From Desulfospira joergensenii DSM 10085 (lineage in GTDB: Bacteria > Desulfobacterota > Desulfobacteria > Desulfobacterales > Desulfobacteraceae): DNA of 64,000 nt. The position numbers and the translations under genes are program-made. Positions 10,301-18,357 of the stretch are shown here, piece by piece; the stretch's first letter is position 1; every line of letters starts with the position of its first letter. The DNA lies in contig NZ_ATUG01000001.1 in assembly GCF_000420085.1 (NCBI RefSeq), positions 1,945,223-2,009,222 on the forward strand, given 5' to 3'. The notes beneath the pieces are model-generated. The model worked only from the letters and a program-made list of their open reading frames with translations. It was not told the origin of the DNA and made no database searches.

Positions 10301-10674
10301 CCGCAGCCCTTTTTAAAGAGGCCGAAGCCCTTTACCAGGGTCCTTTTCTGGAAGAGGACCTCTATGAAGACTGGTGCGCCCGGGAACGGGAACAATACCG
10401 GCAGGCCTATTTATCCGCCCTTAAAAACATTATTGCCTTCCATGACGGGAAAAAAGAGTATCAGGAGTGTATCCGGTTTGCGGAGAAATACCTGAAGACA
10501 GACCACTACTCCGAGACCCTTGTCCGTTCCCTGATGAGATACTATGCCCTGGACGGGAACCGGACCATGGTCAGCCGGGTATATGAAAACTTTAAAACCA
10601 GGGTGCAAAGAGAACTCAACTGCAGCCTGAGTGATGAAACTCTGTCCCTGTACCGGAAGCTGGCAGCCGTTTAA
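7345..10674 (+). CDS. MalT/LuxR-like STAND ATPase with C-terminal BTAD regulator domain
   Basis: A protein of about 1109 residues. An N-terminal NTPase has a Walker A loop AGPGFGKTVF (about 43-52), Walker B FLMVLDDYD (about 123-131) and a sensor strand ILISRTDPG. A long middle of TPR-like helical repeats follows (about 330-840). Near 861 a winged-helix DNA-binding domain begins (HFFGRFKAFLG, then WKSKKARTLFKYLL and LLWPDEDPQKS), followed by the bacterial transcriptional activator (BTAD) helical domain to the end. It is therefore a signal-integrating activator with OmpR-type rather than LuxR-type DNA binding. An ATG at 7315 is possible but has no ribosome site; the ATG at 7345 has AAGGAA/AAAAGG upstream. 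It likely controls the divergent symporter (inference from position). Confidence 0.85.
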   Translation: MDSIEPKLISKLTRPRPTGIIHRQGLDSLVRDIPERKLTLVTAGPGFGKTVFVAQAVSSLGMESLWFRSDDSDTDLEIFLGYLAEGIRSHYPGFFDTGSKSSEIDSLINRFIFELEKNIKNDFLMVLDDYDFIQKQPDMVLFFQTLLDRVIPYIHIILISRTDPGPALGDPDFNPGPGLRYSKLMAGRQGLIITEKDLVFSPREISRFFEDILDLPLDPRSVDLLHGKTGGWISGLILFHQILRNGIDPLETAAGFKGSQRMISNYFDENVFLFLPKAVQDFLPKTAILDQLRVDFCNALLGIGNARQILTYLEDSHFFTFAADPDRACFFFHPLFREFLQAKLEMTVPGDEILELHNRAARLYEKNEQGQEALKSHILAGNIEDASRLLNILARPMIKQGRPQIIKSLLSSIPEHYMDDEPWFQYLQAGYYGLCNQLNLAVQGYEKVLKVFRKNKDEQGECLCRMELAEYYMSTGDLKRSELAYKKILGKNRLDPYLTIIVMGYLIRVLTLSRRTGEADKFARQAISLLPELNDPVSLNMGRGWITVAQGFRHAFSGNYHRAMELAESSISLFNGAGQYRFMFSSYFLISYSCFYLGLFPKGMAAARQGADLDLEKRGFDEFSIFLTLLFARNHLETKDISQDQVLGAIKACKKSLESFQINRFPEGEAQAFLVLHKAYTKAGNLAEAEQSLRRGIKVLDRHDMPLIKNELKVALSQLLFFDRNPGSNREAMALLKDAEQKLLYSGWHISWISRIYARYYWERGHRETAFKYIVYSLKISEEEGFDTWIISEASWILPLMAELLAVNAMEKYIKRLIPKMGRKAREQLELLKQQGPGRIQRAATEMLSLVPQKPVPPIRAHFFGRFKAFLGEEPIPEIRWKSKKARTLFKYLLCMRRKGYLDKEILMELLWPDEDPQKSAQRFHVALAALRKALEPGISKGVKSSYIKRSGPCYRIDPGEEGRIDIEAFSSAFQRAKTEKEPERAAALFKEAEALYQGPFLEEDLYEDWCAREREQYRQAYLSALKNIIAFHDGKKEYQECIRFAEKYLKTDHYSETLVRSLMRYYALDGNRTMVSRVYENFKTRVQRELNCSLSDETLSLYRKLAAV

Positions 10675-10820
10675 ACGGTTTGGAATCCCTTTGGTTTTAC
10701 ACAATACTATTTAATTAAATTTAATAATACTGAATTATTCCAAGGCTGGATCTTCAGGTTTCCCAAGAGATCCCGCCTTTTTCCCACCTTGTAACTGCCT
10801 GAAAAAAATAATTAAAATCA

Positions 10821-10849
10821 TTGACAGCTTTTTCATTAACCTTTAAATT
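10821..10849 (+). promoter_or_regulatory. Sigma-70-type promoter of the glutamate synthase operon
   Basis: TTGACA (10821-10826), a 17-base spacer and TAAATT (10844-10849) lie about 54 bp before the first start codon of the operon, in an AT-rich leader. Confidence 0.55.
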
Positions 10850-10902
10850 GAAACTTTTGAAAAATCGGTTTTGCCCATTTGCAAAGAACAAGGAGAGTAT
10901 AT

Positions 10903-12033
10903 ATGTGTCGTTTATTCGCACTCACCAGCAAGGACCCGGTTTCTCCCATGCTCGCCATCAAGGCCCTGGATGTCATGAAAGAGGGACATGACGGATCCGG
11001 CGTGGGTCTGTTGCTCCAGGATCTTGGCGGACCCTTTGAAGAGATCAAGGACTGCCCCATTTTATCGGGCATTTTCAGTGAAGAGGGCATCCGCCGCCTG
11101 GACCTTTTCATGATGGACCAGGGGTTCCTGACCAAATACAAGATCTCCTTGAAAGTTCCTAAAAAAGCTGTGGAAGGAATCCCCAGAAGGGGTCTATACC
11201 TGATCCGGGCCTATGAACTGCCCGAGCACTGGGACGGACTGGAGCCGGAGGAAATTGCCGCCCGGCTGTCAGACATTCGGCTGAAAATCCGCGAAATGGG
11301 GGAAGAGAAAAAGGACATGATCGTGTTCTCTTTCTGGCCCGACACCATCATGATCAAGGAAATCGGGGATCCCATGCAGCTGGCCCAATACCTGGGCCTG
11401 GACAGGAAAGAACTCCATGCCCGGGTGATCATGGCCCAGGGCCGGCAGAACACCAATTACGCCATCAATCTCTATGCCTGCCACCCCTTTTTCCTCAAAG
11501 GGTATTGCACCATGACCAACGGAGAGAACACCGCCTTTATCCCCATCAAGGATTTTCTCACCTCCAGGGGAATCCCCGAATACACCGGATATCAGTCCGA
11601 CTCCGAGGTGTTTGCCCATATTCTCCACTACTCCATGGTGGAACTGGACCTGGGAATAGACGGTTACAAACATGTGATCACCCCTCTCCAGAGGGAGGAT
11701 CTGGAAAGCCATCCCAATGCGGAATTCCTATTTCATCTCAAACGAACCTGCCGTCCCCTGACCATTGACGGGCCCAACTGCGTCATCGGCACCCTGCCCG
11801 ACCATTCTATTTTCATGGTCCAGGACCGTAAAAAGCTCCGGCCCGGCGTCGTGGGAGGCAAACCGGGAATGTACGGTTTTTCCTCGGAGATCTGCGGCCT
11901 GGACGCCGTAATCCCGGACCGGGACAAATCAAAAGATATTCAACCCATGCACTTGGACACTGCCATTGTCAGCCCTGAACGCCAGGAGGTAAATATATGT
12001 CGTCAAACAGAAGCCTTGAGCCTTCCTCTTTAA
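10903..12033 (+). CDS. Glutamate synthase, class II glutamine amidotransferase subunit
   Basis: A 376-residue N-terminal-nucleophile amidotransferase that releases ammonia from glutamine for glutamate synthesis. It begins MCRLFALTS, so removal of the initiator Met exposes the catalytic Cys. The segment EGHDGSGVGLLLQD and the later NGE and DSEVF motifs (MTNGENTAF, YQSDSEVFAHIL) line the glutamine site. The ATG at 10903 is preceded by AAGGAGA; the longer frame would bury the nucleophile and is rejected. It overlaps the next gene by 37 bp. In canonical GltB this domain is the first third of a single large chain; here it is a separate subunit, as in the archaeal-type split enzyme. Confidence 0.88.
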   Translation: MCRLFALTSKDPVSPMLAIKALDVMKEGHDGSGVGLLLQDLGGPFEEIKDCPILSGIFSEEGIRRLDLFMMDQGFLTKYKISLKVPKKAVEGIPRRGLYLIRAYELPEHWDGLEPEEIAARLSDIRLKIREMGEEKKDMIVFSFWPDTIMIKEIGDPMQLAQYLGLDRKELHARVIMAQGRQNTNYAINLYACHPFFLKGYCTMTNGENTAFIPIKDFLTSRGIPEYTGYQSDSEVFAHILHYSMVELDLGIDGYKHVITPLQREDLESHPNAEFLFHLKRTCRPLTIDGPNCVIGTLPDHSIFMVQDRKKLRPGVVGGKPGMYGFSSEICGLDAVIPDRDKSKDIQPMHLDTAIVSPERQEVNICRQTEALSLPL

Positions 12034-13631
12034 GCCTTAACGATCTGCCCTGGCAGATCCAATATAACAACGAACGGTGTACGCTCTGCGGACAATGCAC
12101 AGCGGTCTGTCCGGTCAAAGCCATAGAACTGGGGGTCTTTCGGAAAAGACATCTGCGGACATCGGTGAACCAGGCCCATGACCCATCCAATGAATATGCC
12201 GTATTTTACGGCATCCAGCAGAAGACCCGGGTGGAAAACGCCTGTATCGGATGCGCCATGTGCACCATGGCCTGCCCCAACGATGCCATCCATCCCGTCA
12301 AAAACCCGGGGCTGGACCGGATGAAATTTCATATCAACCAGAAAGGGGTTCCCAGAAGAAGGGGAGGCCGGAGAAACGCCTCTTTTTCCGTTCTCGACCG
12401 GATCAAGTTCACCCGGATCTCCATGCTCACGGACCCAGCCCTGGATGCCGGCCGCCACGAGTTTGAAATGCGGACCCTTCTGGGCAGGGTGCTTTCCCCC
12501 CGGGAGAACATGAAGCGGCTCAAGGAAAAGGGCTGGATTCCCCCGGTCCGGGAGATCTATCCTTTGATCATCGGCGGCATGTCCTTTGGCGCCCTCTCCC
12601 CCACCATGTGGGAAGGACTCCAGATGGGGGTGGCCTACCTGAACGAGGAACTGAACATGCCCGTGCGCATGTGTACGGGAGAGGGCGGATGCCCGCCCCG
12701 GCTCTTAAGGTCCAGGTTCCTCAAATACGTCATCCTCCAAATCGCGTCCGGGTATTTTGGCTGGGACGAGATCATCCATGCCATCCCCCATATGAAGGAA
12801 GACCCCTGCGCCATTGAAATCAAGTACGGCCAGGGCGCCAAACCCGGGGACGGCGGGCTTCTGATGTGGCATAAGGTCAATAAACTCATTGCCGCCATCC
12901 GCGGGGTGCCCCAGGGCGTGAGCCTGCCCAGCCCCCCCACCCATCAGACCCAGTACTCCATTGAAGAGTCCGTGGCCAAGATGATCCTGTCCATGTCCAT
13001 GGCCTGGGGATTCCGGGTGCCGGTCTATCCCAAGATCTCGGCATCCTCCACCTCCCTTGCCGTGCTCAACAACCTGACCCGGAACGACTATGCATCCGGA
13101 CTGGCCATTGACGGCGAGGACGGAGGGACAGGGGCTGCCTATTCCGTGTCCATGGATCACATGGGCCATCCCATTGCCTCCTGTATCCGGGACAACTATT
13201 TGAACCTGACCAAGATCGGCAAGCAGAATGAAGTGCCCATATTTGCCGGGGGCGGGATCGGGAAAAACGGGAATATCGCGGCCAATGCCGCGGCCCTGAT
13301 CATGCTGGGGGCCTCCGGGGTCCAGATCGGGAAATACGTGATGCAGGCCGCGGCCGGGTGCGTGGGCACCGAAGAAGACCGGTGCAATGTCTGCAACGTG
13401 GGGGTCTGCCCCAAGGGCATCACCTCCCAAGACCCCAGGCTTTACCGGCGCCTGGATCCCGAAGATGTGGCCCAGAGGGTCGTGGATCTTTTTATCTCCT
13501 TTGACACGGAACTCAAGAAGATCGTAGCCCCCCTGGGAAGATCCACTTCTCTTCCCATCGGCATGTCCGATGCCCTTGGAATTGATGATCATGCTGTAGC
13601 GGAACGCCTCAGTATCAAGTATGTGGTTTAA
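11997..13631 (+). CDS. Glutamate synthase FMN-binding subunit with two N-terminal 4Fe-4S sites
   Basis: A 544-residue core subunit that reduces 2-oxoglutarate plus ammonia to glutamate. Two ferredoxin-type motifs come first: CTLCGQCTAVCP (C28, C31, C34, C38) and CIGCAMCTMACP (from about 82). The GltB-type TIM barrel follows, with GGMSFGALSPTMWEGL, the FMN/substrate loop DGEDGGTGAAY, and the Cys cluster CNVCNVGVCPKGITSQDP that holds the 3Fe-4S centre. The start codon lies inside the previous gene with AGGAGGT nine bases upstream. The ferredoxin module suggests electrons arrive from ferredoxin or from the FAD subunit encoded next, rather than from a classical GltD dimer. Confidence 0.92.
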   Translation: MSSNRSLEPSSLSLNDLPWQIQYNNERCTLCGQCTAVCPVKAIELGVFRKRHLRTSVNQAHDPSNEYAVFYGIQQKTRVENACIGCAMCTMACPNDAIHPVKNPGLDRMKFHINQKGVPRRRGGRRNASFSVLDRIKFTRISMLTDPALDAGRHEFEMRTLLGRVLSPRENMKRLKEKGWIPPVREIYPLIIGGMSFGALSPTMWEGLQMGVAYLNEELNMPVRMCTGEGGCPPRLLRSRFLKYVILQIASGYFGWDEIIHAIPHMKEDPCAIEIKYGQGAKPGDGGLLMWHKVNKLIAAIRGVPQGVSLPSPPTHQTQYSIEESVAKMILSMSMAWGFRVPVYPKISASSTSLAVLNNLTRNDYASGLAIDGEDGGTGAAYSVSMDHMGHPIASCIRDNYLNLTKIGKQNEVPIFAGGGIGKNGNIAANAAALIMLGASGVQIGKYVMQAAAGCVGTEEDRCNVCNVGVCPKGITSQDPRLYRRLDPEDVAQRVVDLFISFDTELKKIVAPLGRSTSLPIGMSDALGIDDHAVAERLSIKYVV

Positions 13632-13643
13632 AAGGAGGCTGAT

Positions 13644-15974
13644 ATGAAAACCGATAACTATATCTATATATCCGGCAAGAGAGAAGACAAAAGAGTCCCG
13701 TCCAGGGTGCTGGAGGAAATCATCCACCAGCATATCCAGTCCGGACAGAAAAAGCTGGAAATCGAAGCATTCGGCCAGCACGGCATCGGCGGAAGGCTCT
13801 GGGACGCCGGCAAAAAAACCACCCATATTCGGATTCTCGGCCATTCAGGCCAGCGCACCGGCTCCCTGGGAAACACCAATACCAAAATAGAGGTCATGGG
13901 ACCGGCCTCGGATGATATCGGCTGGCTCAATGCCGGGGCGGAAATCGTGGTCCACGGCAATGCCTCCAACGGCGCCATGAACGGCGCGGCCCAGGGAAAG
14001 GTCTACATCGGCGGCTCCATCGGGGCCCGGGGCATGACCATGACCAAGCACAACCCCAGGTTTGAACCTCCTGAACTCTGGATTCTGGGAGCGGCCGGGG
14101 ATTACTTCGGTGAATTCATGGCCGGCGGCATTGCCGTGATCTGCGGCCATGGATTTGACGCAAAGGACCCTGTAATGGGCTACCGTCCCCTGGTGGGCAT
14201 GGTGGGCGGCAAGGCCTTTGTCCGGGGCAGCGTGAAAGGATACAGTGAAAAGGATGCCAAGCTCGTTCCCATGTCGGATAAGGACTGGGACTGGCTGCTG
14301 GAGAACCTGAAGGTCTTTTTAAAGAAAATCGACCGGGCCGATCTTTTCAATGCCCTGTCCCACCGGCCTGACTGGCAGGTCCTTGTGTCCAAATCCCCCC
14401 AGGAAAAATCCCTGGGAAATGAACTGCTTTCCATGGCGGCCTTCAGAACCGAAGTCTGGGACAGGGAACTGGGACGGGGCGGACTCATCGGAGATCTCCA
14501 GGAAACCCAGAGGGGAACCATCCCCCTCATTGCCAAGGGGGATTTGAGAAGATACATACCGGTCTGGGAGCAGGGAAGATATCTCTCCCCCTGCCAGGCC
14601 GCCTGCCCCACCGGGATTCCCGTCCAGGACCGCTGGGCCATGGTAAGGGCCGACAACATCGACGAAGCCATCTCCATGGGCCTGGAGCATTCCCCTTTGC
14701 CGGCCACGGTCTGCGGCTATCTCTGCCCCAGTCCCTGCATGGCATCCTGCACCCGGAACATGGAATCCATGAATCCCATTGACGTCAGACTCCTGGGAAA
14801 GGCCGGGGAAAGCATAAAGCCCCCCAAACCGGCCAAAAAGACCCATAAAAAGGTGGCCGTCATCGGTACCGGCCCCGGCGGTCTGGCCGCGGCCTGGCAC
14901 CTGACCCTCCAGGGTCACACCGCGGTTATGTTTGACACGGGCAGCGACATCGGCGGAAAGATCTCCAAGGTGATTCCGGAATCCCGGATTCCCAAAAAAA
15001 CCCTGGAGGCAGAGCTGAACCGGATCAAAAAACTGATTCCGGATATCCGGCTGGACCAGACCATTGATCCCGAGGAGTTCTCCAGGATCAAATCCGAATA
15101 CGATTTTACCGTTGTGGCGGCCGGGGCCGGAAGACCCAGGACCCTGCCCTTGCCCGGCATTGAAAATGCCCGGTTTGCCAATGACTTTCTGGAAAAAGCC
15201 AAAACCGCTTCCTTTGATCCGGGCAAGAAGATCCTCATCATCGGAGCCGGGAATGTGGGATGCGACGTGGCCACGGAAGCCCACCGCCTGGGGGCCAGAG
15301 ACATCACCCTCATCGATGTCCAGAAGCCTGCCGCATTTGGCAAGGAAAAAGAGGATGCAAAAAAATGCGGCGCCAAATTCAAATGGCCCCTGTTTACCAA
15401 AGAGATCACCAAAGAAGGGGTGGTTCTTGAGGACGGCAAGCTGCTCCGGGCCGACACCGTGGTTGTCTCCATCGGAGACGTGCCTGACCTGGATTTCATG
15501 GGGGAGGAAATTGAACTCAAGAACGGGTTTGTCTCCGTGGATCCACTGGGAGCGACCTCGGATCCCAAGGTCTTTGCCATCGGGGATATCGTGGCCCCGG
15601 GCCTGATCACCGACGCCATCGGCATGGGAAAAAGAGCGGCCCAGGCCATTGATCAGATGCTTTCCGGAAAAGATCCCGGGCTGGGAGAGATCCTCCCCAT
15701 GATTCCCAAGGAAAGGGTCAACCTGGCATATTACGATCCCAGGAAAAACGCCAATACCATGGCAGACTGCGGGGCGGACTGCGCCTCCTGCGGCAACTGC
15801 CGGGACTGCGGCATCTGCGTGGCCGTATGTCCGGAAGCCGCCATCTCCCGGGCCGATCTGGGCAAAGGCGGATTTGAGTACCAGGTGGACGAAAACAAAT
15901 GCATTGGATGCGGATTCTGCGCCGGGGCCTGCCCCTGCGGCATCTGGGACCTGGTGCCCAATACGCCCATGTAA
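13644..15974 (+). CDS. Glutamate synthase GXGXG domain fused to GltD-like FAD oxidoreductase and ferredoxin
   Basis: A 776-residue fusion. Residues 1-240 are the right-handed beta-helix GXGXG domain, with repeats such as GNTNTKIEVMGPASDD and NGAAQGKVYIGGSIGARG. A GltD-like region starts near 310 with the Cys motif SPCQAACPTGIPVQDRW, then the FAD fingerprint VAVIGTGPGGLAAAW (about 404) and the NAD(P) fingerprint ILIIGAGNVGCDVA (about 529). The end carries Cys-rich ferredoxin motifs (CASCGNCRDCGICVAVCP near 713, then CIGCGFCAGACPCGIW). It probably passes NAD(P)H or ferredoxin electrons to the FMN subunit and closes the ammonia tunnel. The start has AAAGGAGG upstream, 12 bp after the previous stop. 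Fusing the GXGXG domain to the reductase is unusual against E. coli GltBD. Confidence 0.9.
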   Translation: MKTDNYIYISGKREDKRVPSRVLEEIIHQHIQSGQKKLEIEAFGQHGIGGRLWDAGKKTTHIRILGHSGQRTGSLGNTNTKIEVMGPASDDIGWLNAGAEIVVHGNASNGAMNGAAQGKVYIGGSIGARGMTMTKHNPRFEPPELWILGAAGDYFGEFMAGGIAVICGHGFDAKDPVMGYRPLVGMVGGKAFVRGSVKGYSEKDAKLVPMSDKDWDWLLENLKVFLKKIDRADLFNALSHRPDWQVLVSKSPQEKSLGNELLSMAAFRTEVWDRELGRGGLIGDLQETQRGTIPLIAKGDLRRYIPVWEQGRYLSPCQAACPTGIPVQDRWAMVRADNIDEAISMGLEHSPLPATVCGYLCPSPCMASCTRNMESMNPIDVRLLGKAGESIKPPKPAKKTHKKVAVIGTGPGGLAAAWHLTLQGHTAVMFDTGSDIGGKISKVIPESRIPKKTLEAELNRIKKLIPDIRLDQTIDPEEFSRIKSEYDFTVVAAGAGRPRTLPLPGIENARFANDFLEKAKTASFDPGKKILIIGAGNVGCDVATEAHRLGARDITLIDVQKPAAFGKEKEDAKKCGAKFKWPLFTKEITKEGVVLEDGKLLRADTVVVSIGDVPDLDFMGEEIELKNGFVSVDPLGATSDPKVFAIGDIVAPGLITDAIGMGKRAAQAIDQMLSGKDPGLGEILPMIPKERVNLAYYDPRKNANTMADCGADCASCGNCRDCGICVAVCPEAAISRADLGKGGFEYQVDENKCIGCGFCAGACPCGIWDLVPNTPM

Positions 15975-16043
15975 GGCAATGAATATTTAAGAATTAAAAA
16001 TTAAAAATTGAGGTTGCTTCGCAGCCCTTTGTTGAATATGCAT

Positions 16044-16073
16044 GAGGCCGGGTACCCGGCCTCATCCTTTTAA
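16044..16073 (+). terminator. Terminator hairpin of the glutamate synthase operon
   Basis: A perfect 20-base palindrome GAGGCCGGGTACCCGGCCTC (16044-16063) is followed by ATCCTTTT, 70 bp past the last stop of the operon. Confidence 0.65.
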
Positions 16074-16128
16074 AGAACCTGGGTAGGAACCTCGTATCCG
16101 GCTTTATTCCTCTCCACCAATATCTTTA

Positions 16129-16147
16129 CCCCCCCCCCCGGGGGGGG
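16129..16147. repeat. C11-G8 homopolymer palindrome
   Basis: Eleven C are followed directly by eight G in non-coding DNA between the operon terminator and the insertion sequence. It is self-complementary and prone to slippage or sequencing error. Confidence 0.8.
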
Positions 16148-16324
16148 AGCTGTTCCCCGGAATTCACCGGCATCATGAAAACCCACCATTCTGGTGGTTA
16201 TCTTGAGTCTTGACACAAAAACGACCCTTAACAATTCAAAGCAATTCTTTTACAATCTTTGATGGACCTACTGCATAATGGACATATTGTGGGGCCTCCT
16301 ATTTCTCAAAATTTCGAAAAAAAG

Positions 16325-16441
16325 GCGATTTTAACGAGTCTGTAGAATAAGTCATTTTTAGGCGGTAGTCATTTGCCGCTATGAAATTATTCTCAGCCTC
16401 TTGTTTTTTATTATTCTATGTTAATTCTGTCGTTAAAATCG
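16325..16441. repeat. 117-bp inverted-repeat segment at the left end of the IS
   Basis: CGATTTTAACGA (16325-16336) and TCGTTAAAATCG (16430-16441) are perfect 12-bp inverted repeats. Just inside each arm a TAGAATAA block is also mirrored. The left arm abuts the proposed left terminal repeat of the insertion sequence, so this may be subterminal transposase-binding DNA or a small nested element. Confidence 0.5.
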
Positions 16442-18168
16442 ATTACGCTATTGTAACTGTTTCTTAAGACCGCAATATCAGCCTCTGATAAAGAGAGATC
16501 TGTTCCCCCATGCCCTTCCTTTATGTGGCTGGGATCGAACCATACCGATGTATCTTTTTCAAATTATGCAAAGCGCAGAACAGCAGCCATTGACAATTAA
16601 CCTTGATTTTCCCTCTCAAAGTGAACCTGTCCAACTTTATCGTATGCCGAATATGGCCAAACACCGGTTCTACTGTCCCGAGCCGCTTGGAATAAATCAT
16701 CCGACCCAAGGCGGAGTCGATTTTTTGTTTCATCCTTTCCGTGGCTGTGTCCGGGGCATCTTTGTTCTTTGTCCCGCTATGAAAATATGCCACCGATCTC
16801 TTGGGAGATCTGTCTGGATGACGAAGGCATTTTGATCTGAGCTTACAAGGGCCGCAAGCGGATTTAGGCGCCTTGAATCGCGTTACAAAATTGCCCTGGG
16901 TATCGAAACCTCTGCCACTTCGGTAAAGCCGCTTTCCGGCCGGACACATGCAAAATTTAAAATCAGGATCAAAATAGAAGTCTTCTTTTGAATACAATTG
17001 GGATTTTTTCCGTTTTCCTGCGATCTCTTTACGATGCCTTTCTTTGTAGCGGTCATTATCTTTAAACCGGGGATCTCGTTTGCGGAACCGGTTATCGGCC
17101 ACATAGGCGTCAATCCCTTCTTTAGCCAGCATATCCATATTGTCCTTGGTGTGAAATCCGCTGTCTGCTGTCAAAAGGGTCTTTTCAAAAACACTATCTT
17201 CCAGATTGCCCTTTGTGGATTCAATCATCGGTTTCAACAAATCCTGTTCTGGCCCTTTTCCATAGGCTTCGGCACCCACAATCACTTGATGTTTGCTGTC
17301 CACCATGGCCAGGCCGTTGTATCCCTGGATATAACCCTTTGATGATTTCATTTTGGCAGAATCGTTATCAGTGATGTTGGACTTTATGGGTTTGCCACCG
17401 GCACCCGGTTTATCATCATTGTCGTTTACCCATTCACGGATCTTTTTAATCTGCTTTTGAAGCGTTGCCATATACTTTGCATCGGACTCGATGATATTGT
17501 TTTTCTCTTCAATGTCATCGATTTGCCGGTGCTTTTCAATGATATGTTCTATGGCTTTTTCAAGTTTAAGGGCTTTTTTCTTAAAATCGGCCTTGGTGCC
17601 GCTCCATTCCTTTGAGGCATTGGAAGGCAGCTTACAGCCGTCCACAGCAAACATTTCCCTGCCGATCAGGTTCATCTCATCGCAGATAAGGATGATTTCT
17701 TGAAACAGAGCGACAGCCTCTTCATCCTGGCTGGAAACAAAATCAGCGATGGTCGTGAAATGAGGTCTTGTATGAGCGGACAGGGCCATGAAGATAATGT
17801 TTTCTTCGCAGCATTGGGAGATTTTCCGGCTGGATGTGATGCCCCTTGAGTAAGCATAAAGAATTATTTTTAAAAGAATCCTGGGATCATAGGCAGGAGC
17901 CCCGGTATCATCGTTTCTATACCGTTTGTCAAAAACACTTAAATCCAGTTCATTGTCAATCAAATGACTGAGGGTATATTCAAAAGTGCCTGGGAGGATC
18001 TGTTTGTCAAAATAAACCGGAAGGAAAACACCCTGATCGTATGAATAGTCTTTGTATTTGGCCATTTTTTACTCTTATTTCGTCTGCGGTTTTTCTATTT
18101 GTTTTAAAGAAAAATCTAGCACAAATTGATAAGAATCTCCAGTGTTTTCAACCTTTTTCTACAGCCTC
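16336..18168. mobile_element. IS1182-family insertion sequence, apparently complete
   Basis: A single full-length transposase gene is bracketed by matching ends. The left end has GAGTCTGTAGAATAAG (16336-16351); the right end reads GAGGCTGTAGAAAAAG on the opposite strand (18153-18168), 14 of 16 matching. This gives an element of about 1.83 kb, normal for the family. AAC occurs just outside each end, too short to claim as a target duplication. It separates the glutamate synthase operon from an AT-richer accessory region. Confidence 0.6.
16521..18065 (-). CDS. IS1182-family DDE transposase
   Basis: A 514-residue transposase. The N-terminal DUF772-like domain includes DPRILLKIILYAYSRGITSS; the RNase H-like catalytic core has the first acidic site in FAVDGCKLPSNASKEW, the second in LLTADSGFHTKDN and the last Glu region near GTVEPVFGHIRHT. 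A Cys cluster (CMCPAGKRL, then CGPCKLRSKC) between the second and third acidic sites is typical of the family. The frame is uninterrupted and the length normal, so the enzyme is probably functional. A coiled coil (KLEKAIEHIIEKHRQIDDIEEK) lies in the insertion after the first Asp. Confidence 0.92.
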   Translation of the reverse strand: MAKYKDYSYDQGVFLPVYFDKQILPGTFEYTLSHLIDNELDLSVFDKRYRNDDTGAPAYDPRILLKIILYAYSRGITSSRKISQCCEENIIFMALSAHTRPHFTTIADFVSSQDEEAVALFQEIILICDEMNLIGREMFAVDGCKLPSNASKEWSGTKADFKKKALKLEKAIEHIIEKHRQIDDIEEKNNIIESDAKYMATLQKQIKKIREWVNDNDDKPGAGGKPIKSNITDNDSAKMKSSKGYIQGYNGLAMVDSKHQVIVGAEAYGKGPEQDLLKPMIESTKGNLEDSVFEKTLLTADSGFHTKDNMDMLAKEGIDAYVADNRFRKRDPRFKDNDRYKERHRKEIAGKRKKSQLYSKEDFYFDPDFKFCMCPAGKRLYRSGRGFDTQGNFVTRFKAPKSACGPCKLRSKCLRHPDRSPKRSVAYFHSGTKNKDAPDTATERMKQKIDSALGRMIYSKRLGTVEPVFGHIRHTIKLDRFTLRGKIKVNCQWLLFCALHNLKKIHRYGSIPAT

Positions 18169-18357
18169 AACGTTGCTCTTCAGCGGTCGCGGCTTTTGCG
18201 ATCCCTTGCAAGAGCATTGTTGAAACCCGTATTATATTCTTAAAATGCTGTTTTTGGGGTCAAAAATCTTAACCCAAGGCTAGAATAAATCATGTATTTT
18301 GAACAAAAGCAATACAATATTAAATAGTTACGCGAGCCCGACCCAAGACTATCGAAG

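Noticed and set aside
12705..13844. 379-residue minus-strand frame across the glutamate synthase FMN gene
   Set aside because: Antisense shadow of a conserved gene; no recognisable protein.
16535..16560. tRNA-like GGGATCGAACC stretch
   Set aside because: It lies within the transposase end and no cloverleaf can be drawn around it.
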